A stretch of 64,000 nt of DNA, from the NCBI GenBank assembly GCA_030148025.1, contig JASBUG010000003.1, positions 82,163 to 146,162 of the forward strand. The letters are read 5' to 3'. Each line of letters opens with the position of its first letter. Position 1 is the stretch's first letter. The position numbers and the translations under genes are program-made. Source of the DNA: Flavobacteriaceae bacterium. Its GTDB lineage: Bacteria; Bacteroidota; Bacteroidia; Flavobacteriales; Flavobacteriaceae. This document shows positions 34,119 to 44,258 of the stretch, one piece after another. The notes beneath the pieces were generated by a model. It saw only the letters and a list, made by a program, of their open reading frames with translations. It had not been told where the DNA came from and did no database searches.

Positions 34119-35015
34119 CTATTCTGAAACAAGATCTATTACCCTAGTATAAGTCCCAAATTCAATCTTATCTGTATTTAAAATATCTAAGTTGGCATTT
34201 AAAACTTCTACTTTTACTGAAACGGTTCTTTTGTAATTATTTTCAATAAAAGTATTTTGAACAAACTCATCAGCTATAGCTGAATCTAGATATCTAGCAA
34301 TATTATTTGCTGAAATATCATTTCTAGGATTGGTGTCTAAATTTTCATCTTCATTTCTAGTCAACGTGCCGTCTCCATCATCATCTGTATCTAAATAATC
34401 TGGAGTTCCATCGTTATCAGTATCCTGAGCATCATCAATGTTTCCATCGTCATTTACATCAGGGTTTTCATTAATGGTTGGTACATTGTCATTGTCATCA
34501 TCTTCATCTATATAATTTGGAATACCATCACCATCACTATCATCATCTTCAAGGTTGCCATTTGCGTTTAAGTCTTCTAATTCAGATGGAATACCATCGT
34601 TGTCATCATCTACAAATGTTGAAGTAAATTTTGCTTGGGCTCCAGATTCCGCTGGATAGTCATTAATAATGTTTACAGTAGACCCTGGTATATCCTGGCA
34701 AATTAATTCTCCTTCTGGATCGCCATCATAGGTTCTATAATTAAATTTCTTATTGCTGCCATTTATGATTAAGGATTTTTCTTCACCATTGGTTTCTGGA
34801 TTAAAAATAGTTCCAGATTCGCTAACAGGAAATAATAGGGTTAACGACTCATAAGGATCATTTTTAATATTGTATAATACGTAGTTCGTGCTGTTTTCGT
34901 CACCACATAATTTAAGCTCATCTCCAAAAGTAAGCTCAACGGTTATAATATCTCCGTCATCACAAGCGGTAATTAGTACGGTGGTAAGTAGCAGAAAAGA
35001 AAGTAATTTTCGCAT
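34119..35015 (-). CDS. Calcium-binding-repeat lipoprotein (thrombospondin type 3-like)
   Basis: A 298-residue lipoprotein (lipobox LITAC, Cys18). Residues 115-225 are Asp-rich repeats of the thrombospondin type 3 form (DDDNDGIPSELED, DDDSDGDGIPNYID, DTDNDGTPDYLD), which bind calcium and stiffen secreted proteins. The C-terminal part (DSAIADEFVQNTFIENNYKRTVSVKVEV) resembles an adhesion or peptidyl-prolyl-isomerase-associated tail. It is probably surface exposed. It is divergent from the cysteine desulfurase gene. Confidence 0.82.
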   Translation of the reverse strand: MRKLLSFLLLTTVLITACDDGDIITVELTFGDELKLCGDENSTNYVLYNIKNDPYESLTLLFPVSESGTIFNPETNGEEKSLIINGSNKKFNYRTYDGDPEGELICQDIPGSTVNIINDYPAESGAQAKFTSTFVDDDNDGIPSELEDLNANGNLEDDDSDGDGIPNYIDEDDDNDNVPTINENPDVNDDGNIDDAQDTDNDGTPDYLDTDDDGDGTLTRNEDENLDTNPRNDISANNIARYLDSAIADEFVQNTFIENNYKRTVSVKVEVLNANLDILNTDKIEFGTYTRVIDLVSE

Positions 35016-35068
35016 TTCAATGGGTTTATTGACAAAAATAATGGAATTGTAAATTAAAACGAATCATA

Positions 35069-35098
35069 TTGAAAATAATTTTATTTCAAGTATTTTTG
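35069..35098 (+). promoter_or_regulatory. Promoter (TTG-N19-TATTTTTG) of the cysteine desulfurase gene
   Basis: TTG at 35069-35071 and TATTTTTG at 35091-35098, 19 nt apart, fully match the Bacteroidota consensus. The start codon follows 19 nt later. Confidence 0.65.
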
Positions 35099-35117
35099 CC
35101 TCCTAAAATTTGATCTT

Positions 35118-36263
35118 ATGACTCCAATATATTTAGATAATGCGGCTACAACACAAATTCGTGACGAAGTAATTGTAGAAATGACTAATGTTTTAAAAAA
35201 CAACTACGGAAACGCCTCATCTACACATAGTTTTGGAAGATCATCTAAATCATTAATTGAAGACTATAGAAAACAAATTGCGGCTCATTTTAACGTTAGT
35301 GCTGGCGAAATTGTATTTACTTCAGGAGGTACTGAAGCCGATAATTTAGTATTGAGAAGTGCGGTTAGAGATCTTGGCGTAACTCATATTATTACCTCGA
35401 AGGTAGAGCACCACGCGATTTTGCATACCATTGATCAATTACGTGAAGAATACAAACTAGAGGTTAACTACGTTAAATTGGATGCTAGAGGGCAAATTGA
35501 TTACAACCACTTAGAAACATTATTAAGAGACCATGATGGAGTTTTAGTGAGTTTAATGCATGTGAATAATGAGATTGGGAATCTTTTGGATATAAAAAGG
35601 GTTGCAGATATATGTAAAGCAAACAATGCACTATTTCATAGTGATACCGTACAGTCTGTAGGGCATTATAAGTTAGATCTTCAAGAAATACCAATTGATT
35701 TCTTTGCGGCTAGTGCTCATAAATTCCATGGACCAAAAGGGGTAGGATTCTGTTTCGTTAGGAAAGATTCGGGATTAAAACCACTTATTTTTGGAGGTGA
35801 ACAAGAACGCGGTTTTCGTGCAGGTACTGAAAGCGTACATAATATAGTAGGTCTAGGAACGTCTTTAAATCTAGCGTATAAGAATTTAGAAACTGAAAGC
35901 ACCTATGTTAAAGGGTTAAAACAATATTTTATTGAACGAGTTAAAGATGAATTGCCAGAAGTGAAGTTCAATGGTTGCTCCGGCGATTTGCATGATAGTA
36001 CCTATACATTGGTAAGTTTACGTTTGCCAGTAAGTCCTGAAAAAGCACCAATGATGTTATTTCAATTAGACCTAAAAGGGATTGCTTGTTCAAAAGGCAG
36101 TGCTTGTCAAAGTGGTGCTACTGGTGGGTCTCATGTATTGACACAAATCTTGAATGACCATGAGATGCAAAAACCTTCATTAAGGTTCTCGTTCAGCATT
36201 TACAATACGAAAGAGGAGATAGATTATGTTATCGAATCCCTAAAAGAGTTAATTACAACTTAA
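35118..36263 (+). CDS. Cysteine desulfurase (NifS/IscS family)
   Basis: A 381-residue class V aminotransferase with IYLDNAATTQ at the start, SGGTEADNL, the PLP lysine in SAHKFHGPKG (Lys202) and the active-site cysteine loop CSKGSACQSG (Cys330). It releases sulfur from cysteine for iron-sulfur clusters or tRNA thiolation in the cytoplasm. No iscU or other cluster genes are adjacent. The 3' end overlaps the DUF2306 gene on the other strand by 11 bases. Confidence 0.9.
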   Translation: MTPIYLDNAATTQIRDEVIVEMTNVLKNNYGNASSTHSFGRSSKSLIEDYRKQIAAHFNVSAGEIVFTSGGTEADNLVLRSAVRDLGVTHIITSKVEHHAILHTIDQLREEYKLEVNYVKLDARGQIDYNHLETLLRDHDGVLVSLMHVNNEIGNLLDIKRVADICKANNALFHSDTVQSVGHYKLDLQEIPIDFFAASAHKFHGPKGVGFCFVRKDSGLKPLIFGGEQERGFRAGTESVHNIVGLGTSLNLAYKNLETESTYVKGLKQYFIERVKDELPEVKFNGCSGDLHDSTYTLVSLRLPVSPEKAPMMLFQLDLKGIACSKGSACQSGATGGSHVLTQILNDHEMQKPSLRFSFSIYNTKEEIDYVIESLKELITT

Positions 36264-36867
36264 GTTTTTTAATTAGTATTTCTGCAAATACCAGATTTGG
36301 CACCCAACATAGCCATGCGACGATTGCATAGGCTTGGCTAAAATCGATTTTAAATATTGCAGGGAGTAAGGGAAGCCAAAGTCTTAATGTTACAGCAGCA
36401 AAGCATAAAGCGTAGCTGCGAATCATCCATTGTTGGTGTTTGAGTATTTGTTTGTTCTTAATAGTTACAAAGGCCATAACAGTTGTGAATAACCAAAGAA
36501 CAGCCAATAAACCAAAACCTAGTTTTGTTAGGTTAGCTCCAGAGGCGTGAAAAGCAATATATAAGCCCGAAATACCACTTAGTAATACGGTTATTACATA
36601 TATTTTTCCAATAACTCTATGGGTGTTTAGATATTTTGCTCTCCATTTCTTTGAGAATTGCGACCATCCAATTAATAATGCAATACCTCCAAAATAGATA
36701 TGAGAATAGAATCCAATATTATAAATGGTCGAGGATAGTAAATCAGTGTCCTTTGAAGCCAAAAGGCCATTACTTTTCATGTCTACAATTAGATACATAA
36801 TTGGATAAAAGCCAATAGCTATAGCTAAAACCAAAAATATTACCCATGTTATATTTTTTGCAATCAT
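36253..36867 (-). CDS. DUF2306 domain-containing membrane protein
   Basis: A 204-residue protein with about six helices and the DUF2306 pattern: SHIYFGGIALLIGWSQFSKKWRAKYLNTHRVIGKIYV and KHQQWMIRSYALCFAAVTLRLWLP. The paired histidines and arginines in the loops recall haem- or ligand-binding membrane proteins, but no role is known. Its last codons overlap the desulfurase gene on the opposite strand by 11 bases. Confidence 0.85.
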   Translation of the reverse strand: MIAKNITWVIFLVLAIAIGFYPIMYLIVDMKSNGLLASKDTDLLSSTIYNIGFYSHIYFGGIALLIGWSQFSKKWRAKYLNTHRVIGKIYVITVLLSGISGLYIAFHASGANLTKLGFGLLAVLWLFTTVMAFVTIKNKQILKHQQWMIRSYALCFAAVTLRLWLPLLPAIFKIDFSQAYAIVAWLCWVPNLVFAEILIKKLKL

Positions 36868-36958
36868 ATAATATCACTTTGCATAAAGATAATTCAAAAA
36901 CCATTTTGTTACACTAAGTAGTAATAAATTACTGGTAATAAATAGTTTAATGAGGACT

Positions 36959-37465
36959 TTAAACTCTGGTTAATTTTGTAATAATAGATGTGTGTTGAGG
37001 GAAAAGCTCTATTAAATCTAAGCGTTTTGCTAATACGAAATCGTCAAAATCGAAACCTGGAGCTACAGTGCAACCAAGTAGTGAAAAACTATTTTCTTTG
37101 TTTACTGTAGCAGCAAACCAATAGCCAGCAAGAACTGTAAATTGTAGAAATTCTTGCTTTTCAATAGCATTCCCAATGATTACGGTTTTATAATTTCCTT
37201 TAGGTGAGATCATATGTAAGGTAATCGATGCTCCTTTATAAAAATGCCAAGTCTCGTCTTGATTTATTTTATGGAAGGCTGAAAAGGTATCAGATGTAAG
37301 TAAGAAGTAAATACTCGTAGCAAAATTACGATCTCCTTCAAACTCTTTAGGCAAGCAATGTTCAGGAATAATACCTGTACTGCGATATATTTCTTTAAAG
37401 TATCCCCCTTCTGGATGTGGTGACAATTGAAGTTTATCTATGATCTCTGCTATGTGTGCTTTCAT
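36959..37465 (-). CDS. Cupin domain protein (DUF985)
   Basis: A 168-residue cupin-fold protein matching DUF985: LSPHPEGGYFKEIYRST at the start, ATSIYFLLTSDTFSAFHKINQDETWHFYKG in the middle and VLAGYWFAA and LLGCTVAPGFDFDDFVLA near the end. The His in DETWHFYKG and FSAFHKI would bind metal. The substrate is unknown. It is the last gene of an M23-TonB receptor-cupin unit, 2 bases after the receptor stop. Confidence 0.88.
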   Translation of the reverse strand: MKAHIAEIIDKLQLSPHPEGGYFKEIYRSTGIIPEHCLPKEFEGDRNFATSIYFLLTSDTFSAFHKINQDETWHFYKGASITLHMISPKGNYKTVIIGNAIEKQEFLQFTVLAGYWFAATVNKENSFSLLGCTVAPGFDFDDFVLAKRLDLIELFPQHTSIITKLTRV

Positions 37466-37467
37466 TA

Positions 37468-39933
37468 TTAAAAACGAATGTTCATTCGTACATTAAACAC
37501 TCTTGGTGTTAAGTAATTTGGTATGGCATATTGACGTTTTGAATATACATCTCTTACCCAAGTATTGGTGATGGAGTTTTGCGCATCAAACATATTAAAG
37601 ATCTCAACACCTATGCTTAACTCTTCAAGTTTACGTTTCCATTGCGCATTGTATGTTTTGTTCTTATCAACAATAACATATGAAAACCCAATATCTGCAC
37701 GTTTATAATCTGGTAGTCTGCTTTGGTAAACATAAGGGTCTGCATAACTAGGGGAACCACCAGGAACACCAGTATTGTAAACTAAGTTCAAGTACATCTT
37801 CAAGTCCTTCATATTTGGCACATAATCTTGAAATAATACGCCAAATTTTAAGCGTTGGTCTGTTGGTCTTGAAATATAACCACGGTTATTTATATTTTCT
37901 TCAGTTTTTAAGTAACCAAAACTAAACCACGATTCTGTTCCAGGAACAAACTCACCGTTTAAACGTAAATCCAATCCGTAAGCATAGGCTTTAGCATTAT
38001 TACTAGCAGCATAACGTATTCTAACATTATCTATAGTATAAGGATTTACATTTGTCATTCCTTTGTAATAAGCCTCAGATACAAGCTTAAATGGTCTGTC
38101 CCACATTTTAAAACTGTATTCGTTCCCTAATACTATGTGAAATGATTTTTGAGCTTTTACGTTAGTGTTTACAAGTCCATTGACATCTCTTAATTCACGA
38201 TAGAAAGGAGGCTGGTAGTATAAACCACCGCTTAAACGAAACAACATGTCTTTTTCCCAGTCTGGTTTTATTGCAAATTGGGCTCGCGGACTAATTACTG
38301 ATTGTCTTTTGCTAGAAATGCCATCTCCTTTTACATTCCAATTATGCACACGAACTCCTGCATTATAAAAAACTTCATGTCCATTTATTTCATCCCGTTT
38401 GCTCCATTGTGCATAACCTTGAAGTCTGTCAATTTGTGTGTTATTTGTAGCTCTAATATTCTGAAAAGGTACTAGTGGCCCTTGATAAGCATTATAAGGC
38501 TGGTCATTAAATGCATCTATATGAGGAGGATTGATTGAGAAGCCAGCAGAATCTATAACTTCCCATTCTACAATACGATCTCTAATGTCTTCATGCGTAT
38601 ATTTTAATGACCATTCAAAAACATTGTCATCTGAATCATTATAAGACCCTTTATGCTCAACAGTTGTAATAAGTGCATCCAAGTCGTTTCTGGCATGATT
38701 TAATTGACTGCCAATACCTTCGCTAAACTCAACTTCTCCAAGATCCTCATCGCCAATATTGCTATTAACTTCACCTAATCTATATTGTGCAAGAATATCA
38801 AAATACTCTTCTTCTGTAGTATGATATGTTGAAGCAATAAGTTTTAATGTAACGTCATCATTTACAAAATAATTAGCCTTTAGTGCTCCAAAATAAGTTT
38901 GGTATGTGTCTTTCTCCTGTCCCTCATAAAACACTAATAAGGCAAGCGGATCGGTTAAAGTGCCAAAATTTGTTTGCCTTGTCTGCGGTTCGTAATTGTA
39001 CTTATTAATAGAAGCATTACCAAGGAAATTTAAATGAAACTTATCTGAAAACTTGTAGGTTAAATAGGTTTGTATATCAGCAAATTTAGGATTGTAATTT
39101 GTTTCTGTCTCTTTAGCATTTACCAATAAGCTGTTATCGCGATAACGTAATCCAATAATGCCAGAGAATTTTGAGTCTTTCGAAACTGTTTCGGCAGAAA
39201 GACTTCCGCCTAATAAGCTAAGATTGGCAGAAACGCTTGATTTTATTGGGTTTCGATAAGTAATATCTAGCACAGACGATAGTTTATCTCCATATTTTGA
39301 TTGAAACCCACCTGCCGAGAATTCAACATTTTGTACCAGATCTGTATTTACAAAACTGAGCCCTTCCTGTTGTCCTGAACGAATTAGGAATGGTCGGTAT
39401 ACCTGTATATCATTGACATAGACCAAATTCTCATCGTAATTTCCACCTCGCACAGAGTATTGAGTACTTAATTCGTTTGTGATATTTACACCAGGTAATG
39501 TTTTAAGGAGGTTTTCAACACCTGGTTGCGCACCTTTTATAGTTCTAATAATTTCAGGTTGGATAACAGTAACTCCCTCTACGCGTTTTCGTTCATTTCC
39601 AGTAATAATAACAGTTGCTATTTGCTCATTTTCCAAACTCATTACAGGATTGAACTCAAATGTTTCGCCATTTTTTAAATTAAAAGTAGCGGTTACACTT
39701 TTGTGACCTATGTGAGTGAAAGTAACTTTTACATCTGTATTAGCAGGAATTTTTAGTATATAAAAACCATTATCGTTTGTAGATGTTCCTGTATTATCTG
39801 TTTTAATATTTACAAATGGAATAGGAAGATTGTTGTTATCAAGTATTATTCCTTTTAACGTTGCTGATTGTGCCATGCTTATTAGAGGCACTAGATAGCA
39901 TAGAATGTGTGCTAGAAATCGATTAATTTTCAA
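37468..39933 (-). CDS. TonB-dependent outer-membrane receptor
   Basis: An 821-residue receptor: signal peptide (1-21, ending SMAQ), a carboxypeptidase-regulatory-like domain (about 24-110; ATLKGIILDNNNLPIPFVNI), the plug (GVENLLKTLPGVNITNE, QYSVRGGNYDENLVYVND) and a 22-strand barrel ending in a terminal Phe. No partner SusD-like lipoprotein is encoded nearby, so it is more likely an iron, vitamin or peptide receptor than a Sus-type glycan system. It lies between an M23 peptidase (9-base gap) and a cupin gene (2-base gap). Confidence 0.92.
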   Translation of the reverse strand: MKINRFLAHILCYLVPLISMAQSATLKGIILDNNNLPIPFVNIKTDNTGTSTNDNGFYILKIPANTDVKVTFTHIGHKSVTATFNLKNGETFEFNPVMSLENEQIATVIITGNERKRVEGVTVIQPEIIRTIKGAQPGVENLLKTLPGVNITNELSTQYSVRGGNYDENLVYVNDIQVYRPFLIRSGQQEGLSFVNTDLVQNVEFSAGGFQSKYGDKLSSVLDITYRNPIKSSVSANLSLLGGSLSAETVSKDSKFSGIIGLRYRDNSLLVNAKETETNYNPKFADIQTYLTYKFSDKFHLNFLGNASINKYNYEPQTRQTNFGTLTDPLALLVFYEGQEKDTYQTYFGALKANYFVNDDVTLKLIASTYHTTEEEYFDILAQYRLGEVNSNIGDEDLGEVEFSEGIGSQLNHARNDLDALITTVEHKGSYNDSDDNVFEWSLKYTHEDIRDRIVEWEVIDSAGFSINPPHIDAFNDQPYNAYQGPLVPFQNIRATNNTQIDRLQGYAQWSKRDEINGHEVFYNAGVRVHNWNVKGDGISSKRQSVISPRAQFAIKPDWEKDMLFRLSGGLYYQPPFYRELRDVNGLVNTNVKAQKSFHIVLGNEYSFKMWDRPFKLVSEAYYKGMTNVNPYTIDNVRIRYAASNNAKAYAYGLDLRLNGEFVPGTESWFSFGYLKTEENINNRGYISRPTDQRLKFGVLFQDYVPNMKDLKMYLNLVYNTGVPGGSPSYADPYVYQSRLPDYKRADIGFSYVIVDKNKTYNAQWKRKLEELSIGVEIFNMFDAQNSITNTWVRDVYSKRQYAIPNYLTPRVFNVRMNIRF

Positions 39934-39942
39934 GATAGGTGC

Positions 39943-41634
39943 TTATTTTCTAAAAAATGTTGCTTCAAATGTAGTGCTATTTCCTACATTATCTGTTACA
40001 ATTAGCTTTAAATTATTTTTAGTATCTGTTATTACATTATCATTAAAGTCGTGAACTAGAATATTCTTTTTAGCGTCATATTCCATTAATATCCATTTAC
40101 CATTAACGGTGGCACGATAGTTTTTAATGCCTGTTAAGTCATCTTTTATTTTAATTTTTAAATACCTGTACTTACTAAGCCATTTACCATCTTGAAAATT
40201 AACAGGCGTAATTTTTGGCCCGTTTACATCGGTTCCAAGGGCATAGGTGCCTAAAGTTTTTGTTCTGGTAATTAACTTGTTACCTTTTTTTGTGGTCGAC
40301 GAATATGCCAAACGACCTTTATAACCAGTTTTTCTGCCTATAAATAGTTTGTCTTTATCTTTTTGTAGGTAGTCGCTGATGTCAAAATTTATAGTCATGT
40401 ATTTTTGAGCAGGAATTGAACCGTCGTGAAGTTCTAAAGTATCATTCTCTGCGTCAAAATCTATAAAGAAACTATCATAGAATGTGTTTTTTGGTATATC
40501 AACAGATATATTGTCTTTTTCTAAATGCGTGGGCTGATCTGCATAGATAAAATGCTCAGTGATCTTTTCTTGTCGTTTTTTTATACTATCAGTTTTTATC
40601 CCTTTGATAGGGATCGTTAACCAGCTTTCGTTTCCATTATAATCGCTAATACGAAGCTTAAATACTGATGATGTACTATCTTCAACAATAATGTGTCCTT
40701 TATTATCTACATCTTTATATAAGCTTAAAGGGTTATTTGGCTGAACAAATAATTTTTGAATTCTAGATTTATGCTTTTTATAATACGCATAATCGATTAG
40801 CCTATTTAAGTGTTTGGTTTCACTGAATGAAAATCTTTTAAAGTCTATTTCAAAGTTCTTACTGCCATTATAGAAAGATTGCATTTTACTAACCCCATTT
40901 TTGTTGGCAGCAAAATCTTGACGATCATAGGTAACAACTCCAAAACCAATTTTTCCATAGGCTTTTATGTTTTCAACTGTATAATCACCATTTTCTAGAG
41001 GAACCAAACGTAATTTAGAACGTTCATTGGTTTGGTTTACATGTGCGGTTTTTTCAATAGGGTAAGCATAAACTCCTAATATAGTTGGAGGTCTGGTATC
41101 TTTAACAGTTATGCCAAATAACATAGGGTTAATGGGTCTTTGGCTTTTGTCTCTTATTTCAAAATGCAAATGTGGACCACCAGAACCTCCAGTGTTTCCA
41201 CTATAAGCAACAACTTCGTTGGCTTCAATTAATAGATCTGCGGTTTCTGGAAATACTTCTATTTCAAAGCTTTCTTTGTCGTATTGTAGTTTTTTTATAT
41301 ACGTTTCTATTTTAGGGGCAAACTTCTGTAAATGTGCATAAACTGTAGTATATCCATTAGGGTGAGAAATATATAAAGCCTTACCATAGCCCCAATGAGA
41401 GATCTTAATTCTACTTACTCTACCTTGAGCGGCAGCGTAAACTTTTAAGCCTTCTTTTTGTTGAGTTTTTATATCTAAACCAGAATGAAAGTGATTAGAA
41501 CGTAACTCAGCAAATGTACCAGATAACACCAAAGGTATGTCTAGTGGGTTTTTAAAATAATCTTGAGGGTATGGATTTTGGGCAATTAAAATTTGCGAGA
41601 ATACAATAAAAAAATAGATGAGGGTCCTTTTCAT
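39943..41634 (-). CDS. M23 family metallopeptidase (peptidoglycan-directed)
   Basis: A 563-residue exported protein with a signal peptide ending LIAQ (about residue 19). The LytM/M23 domain (about 35-165) has the zinc ligands HFHSGLDIK (His50, Asp54) and GPHLHFEIRD (His157), with His101 in VYAHLQKF; all catalytic positions are present. The long C-terminal part is beta-rich and may target the enzyme. It should cut peptidoglycan cross-bridges. It is the first gene of an operon with the TonB receptor and cupin. Confidence 0.9.
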   Translation of the reverse strand: MKRTLIYFFIVFSQILIAQNPYPQDYFKNPLDIPLVLSGTFAELRSNHFHSGLDIKTQQKEGLKVYAAAQGRVSRIKISHWGYGKALYISHPNGYTTVYAHLQKFAPKIETYIKKLQYDKESFEIEVFPETADLLIEANEVVAYSGNTGGSGGPHLHFEIRDKSQRPINPMLFGITVKDTRPPTILGVYAYPIEKTAHVNQTNERSKLRLVPLENGDYTVENIKAYGKIGFGVVTYDRQDFAANKNGVSKMQSFYNGSKNFEIDFKRFSFSETKHLNRLIDYAYYKKHKSRIQKLFVQPNNPLSLYKDVDNKGHIIVEDSTSSVFKLRISDYNGNESWLTIPIKGIKTDSIKKRQEKITEHFIYADQPTHLEKDNISVDIPKNTFYDSFFIDFDAENDTLELHDGSIPAQKYMTINFDISDYLQKDKDKLFIGRKTGYKGRLAYSSTTKKGNKLITRTKTLGTYALGTDVNGPKITPVNFQDGKWLSKYRYLKIKIKDDLTGIKNYRATVNGKWILMEYDAKKNILVHDFNDNVITDTKNNLKLIVTDNVGNSTTFEATFFRK

Positions 41635-41756
41635 AAGCAGCTTACTTAATGCTAAAATATTAATTTGTAATTAATAAGCAAAAAGCTTACCAAAGATTCG
41701 TTTGAAAAACGTAAATAGCTGATAATTAGGTTGTTTTAAAAATTACCTAAAAAGTA

Positions 41757-41787
41757 TTGTTATTTAAGTATGGGTATGTTAACTTTG
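41757..41787 (+). promoter_or_regulatory. Promoter (TTG-N20-TAACTTTG) of the zapB-like/zapA unit
   Basis: TTG at 41757-41759 and TAACTTTG at 41780-41787, 20 nt apart, fully match the Bacteroidota consensus. The leader to the ATG at 41812 is about 20 nt. Confidence 0.65.
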
Positions 41788-41811
41788 TGTAGTTAGTATT
41801 GAATTTGATAA

Positions 41812-42102
41812 ATGAGTAATATTGAGGCGGTTGTAGATTCTTTAGAGAATCAAATTAGCAAAGTGTTGCATAAACTAGAAGTTTTAAAGCAAAGCAATGC
41901 GAAATTGAATAAAGAACTAGTCGAAGCTCAACAGCGTTTATCTCAACAAGAAGTAGAGATTACTACTTGGGAAGAAAAGTATGAAACACTAAAATTTGCA
42001 AATTCTATACTAGGCAGTGACGAAAGTAAAAGAGAAACTAAGCTTAAAATAAATGCATTAATTAGAGAGATTGATCATTGTATTTCTCAGTTATCTGAAT
42101 AA
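41812..42102 (+). CDS. Coiled-coil protein, ZapB-like partner of ZapA
   Basis: A 96-residue protein, nearly all coiled coil (heptad-like run from IEAVVDSLENQISKVLHKLEVLK to ITTWEEKYETLKFA). It precedes zapA by 16 bases, and this pair occurs widely in Bacteroidota, suggesting a ZapB-type divisome role. There is no direct sequence similarity to E. coli ZapB that I can confirm, so the name is by context. Cytoplasmic. Confidence 0.7.
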   Translation: MSNIEAVVDSLENQISKVLHKLEVLKQSNAKLNKELVEAQQRLSQQEVEITTWEEKYETLKFANSILGSDESKRETKLKINALIREIDHCISQLSE

Positions 42103-42118
42103 TGCCTCATAGTTTTAA

Positions 42119-42412
42119 ATGTCTGAAAAGCTAAAAATAAAGCTATCAATAGCTAATAGAGTATACCCTTTGACAATTGCACCAAGTCAGGAAGAAGGGT
42201 TACGTAAGGCGGCTCAGAAAATTGAAGCAATGATAAAACAGTTTGAGCAAAGTTATTCTGTTAGAGATAAACAAGATGTTTTGGCTATGTGTGCCTTACA
42301 GTTTGCTTCTCAAACAGAACAAAAAACGATAGATAAAAATAATTTAAATGAAGAAGTTGAGCATAAGCTTATTGCTATTGATCAACTTTTAAAAGAGCAT
42401 TTAAGCTCTTAA
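42119..42412 (+). CDS. zapA: Cell division protein ZapA
   Basis: A 97-residue protein of the ZapA family: KLKIKLSIANRVYPLTIAPSQEEGLRKAAQKIEAMI at the start (the beta part of the fold), then a coiled coil with a DVLAMCALQFA helix. ZapA bundles FtsZ filaments and helps place the Z ring. It is followed by a 6S-like RNA and rny, as in other Bacteroidota and in line with the zapA-6S neighbourhood of Proteobacteria. Confidence 0.9.
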   Translation: MSEKLKIKLSIANRVYPLTIAPSQEEGLRKAAQKIEAMIKQFEQSYSVRDKQDVLAMCALQFASQTEQKTIDKNNLNEEVEHKLIAIDQLLKEHLSS

Positions 42413-42438
42413 GTTCTTTAAAATATATAAAGGTTACT

Positions 42439-42604
42439 GCCTACATTGGTTATTTTTTTTGATAAACTCAACGTTAATTCTTTAAAAAGGGTGAGTTTAA
42501 GTTGTAAAAGCATGCTGTCTTAGAACAGATCCTTGATCAGCTTGTTAGCCCTAAACTTGTTTTTAAGGAGTTTATACAAAATCAGAACTGGTGTAGGCTT
42601 TTTT
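42439..42604 (+). ncRNA. ssrS: 6S RNA (flavobacterial 6S-like)
   Basis: The 166-nt region between zapA and rny is bounded by a closing stem, GCCTACATTGGTT (42439-42451) with AACTGGTGTAGGC (42586-42598), which pairs over 13 positions including G-U pairs, and is followed by a T run. Inside, TAAACTCA can pair with TGAGTTTA and smaller stems flank a large open centre, as in 6S RNAs that mimic an open promoter and bind RNA polymerase. Location next to zapA supports this. The exact ends and family need a covariance-model search. Confidence 0.7.
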
Positions 42605-42624
42605 ATTTAACTAACTAAAACAGA

Positions 42625-44202
42625 ATGGAAACGAATACAATTTTATTAATTGTTGGAGGAATTATATTAGGCGTTGTTATTGGATATATAATAGCTAAAA
42701 CATTAGAAAAAAATAATGCGTCTAAGCTTCTTAAAAATGCAAAAAAGGAGGCTGTTGGTATTATTAAGGATGCCAATCATGAAGGGGAAGCAATAAAGAA
42801 GGATAAAATTCTTCAAGCAAAAGAAAAGTTTATTGAATTAAAGTCTGAGCATGAAAAGGTAATCTTATCACGTGATAAGAAAATGGCAGAAGCAGAAAAA
42901 CGCACAAGAGATAAAGAATCACAAATATCATCAGAGCTTTCAAAAAACAAAAAGCTAAATATTGAGATAGAGGAGAAGATCAAAGACTATGATCATAGAA
43001 TCGATATTTTAGAAAAGCGTAAGGATGAAGTAGAAAAGCTACATAAAAGCCAAATTCAACAGCTTGAGGTAATTTCTGGACTGTCTGCAGAAGACGCCAA
43101 GGCACAGTTGGTAGAATCACTAAAAGGTGAAGCCAAAAATGATGCTATGGCTTATGTGCAAGATAAAATGGAAGAAGCTAAGCTTACGGCACAACAGGAA
43201 GCTAAAAAGATCATTATAAATACAATTCAGAGAGTTGGTACTGAAGAAGCAGTTGATAATTGTGTGTCGGTATTCAATATCGAATCTGATGATATAAAAG
43301 GACGAATTATTGGGCGTGAAGGACGAAATATTCGTGCTATAGAAGCGGCAACAGGTGTAGAGATAATTGTAGATGATACGCCAGAAGCTATTATTTTATC
43401 GTGTTTTGATTCTGTAAGACGTGAAATTGCACGTTTATCACTTCATAAATTGGTAACAGATGGTAGAATACATCCTGCTAGAATTGAAGAAGTTGTTAAA
43501 AAGACGCAAAAGCAAATAGAGCAAGAAATTATAGAAGTAGGAAAACGAACTGTGATCGATCTTGGAATTCATGGACTTCATCCTGAATTAATAAAGATGG
43601 TTGGACGAATGAAATACCGCTCATCTTACGGGCAAAACTTATTGCAACACTCTCGTGAAGTTGCTAAGTTGTGTGGTATAATGGCTGCTGAGCTAGGGTT
43701 GAACTCTAAATTAGCTAAGCGTGCTGGGTTATTGCATGATATAGGTAAAGTGCCAGATGCAGAATCAGATATGGAAACACCACATGCTATTTTAGGTATG
43801 CAATGGGCAGAAAAGTATGGCGAAAAGAAAGAGGTATGTAATGCTATTGGAGCGCACCATGATGAGATAGAAATGAAGTCGTTATTATCTCCAATTGTGC
43901 AAGTGTGTGATGCTATTTCTGGTGCAAGACCAGGAGCTAGACGTCAAGTATTAGACTCTTACATACAACGTTTAAAAGATCTAGAGGACATAGCTTTTGG
44001 TTTTACTGGTGTTAAAAAAGCTTACGCTATTCAAGCAGGAAGAGAGTTACGTGTTATTGTTGAAAGTGAAAAGGTAAGTGATGATAAAGCAGCAAACCTA
44101 TCATTTGAAATATCACAAAAAATCCAAACAGATATGACCTATCCTGGTCAAGTAAAAATTACTGTTATTAGAGAAACTAGAGCAGTTAATATTGCAAAAT
44201 AG
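42625..44202 (+). CDS. rny: Ribonuclease Y
   Basis: A 525-residue endoribonuclease: N-terminal membrane helix (about 7-24), a long coiled coil (30-205), a KH domain with [19 protein letters not shown] (226-244) and an HD domain with LLHDIGK (His371, Asp372). RNase Y starts mRNA decay at the inner membrane. All domains are intact and the length is normal for the family. It is expressed downstream of the 6S-like RNA and ends in an intrinsic terminator. Confidence 0.95.
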   Translation: METNTILLIVGGIILGVVIGYIIAKTLEKNNASKLLKNAKKEAVGIIKDANHEGEAIKKDKILQAKEKFIELKSEHEKVILSRDKKMAEAEKRTRDKESQISSELSKNKKLNIEIEEKIKDYDHRIDILEKRKDEVEKLHKSQIQQLEVISGLSAEDAKAQLVESLKGEAKNDAMAYVQDKMEEAKLTAQQEAKKIIINTIQRVGTEEAVDNCVSVFNIESDDIKGRIIGREGRNIRAIEAATGVEIIVDDTPEAIILSCFDSVRREIARLSLHKLVTDGRIHPARIEEVVKKTQKQIEQEIIEVGKRTVIDLGIHGLHPELIKMVGRMKYRSSYGQNLLQHSREVAKLCGIMAAELGLNSKLAKRAGLLHDIGKVPDAESDMETPHAILGMQWAEKYGEKKEVCNAIGAHHDEIEMKSLLSPIVQVCDAISGARPGARRQVLDSYIQRLKDLEDIAFGFTGVKKAYAIQAGRELRVIVESEKVSDDKAANLSFEISQKIQTDMTYPGQVKITVIRETRAVNIAK

Positions 44203-44225
44203 GAACCTCTAGAAAATGTTATATA

Positions 44226-44258
44226 AAAGGCTTTCAATTAATGTTGAGAGCTTTTTTT
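44226..44258. terminator. Terminator between rny and xerD
   Basis: AAAGGCTTTCAA pairs with TTGAGAGCTTTT around a 6-nt loop and is followed by a T run. The convergent xerD stop (44257-44259) overlaps its edge. Confidence 0.7.
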
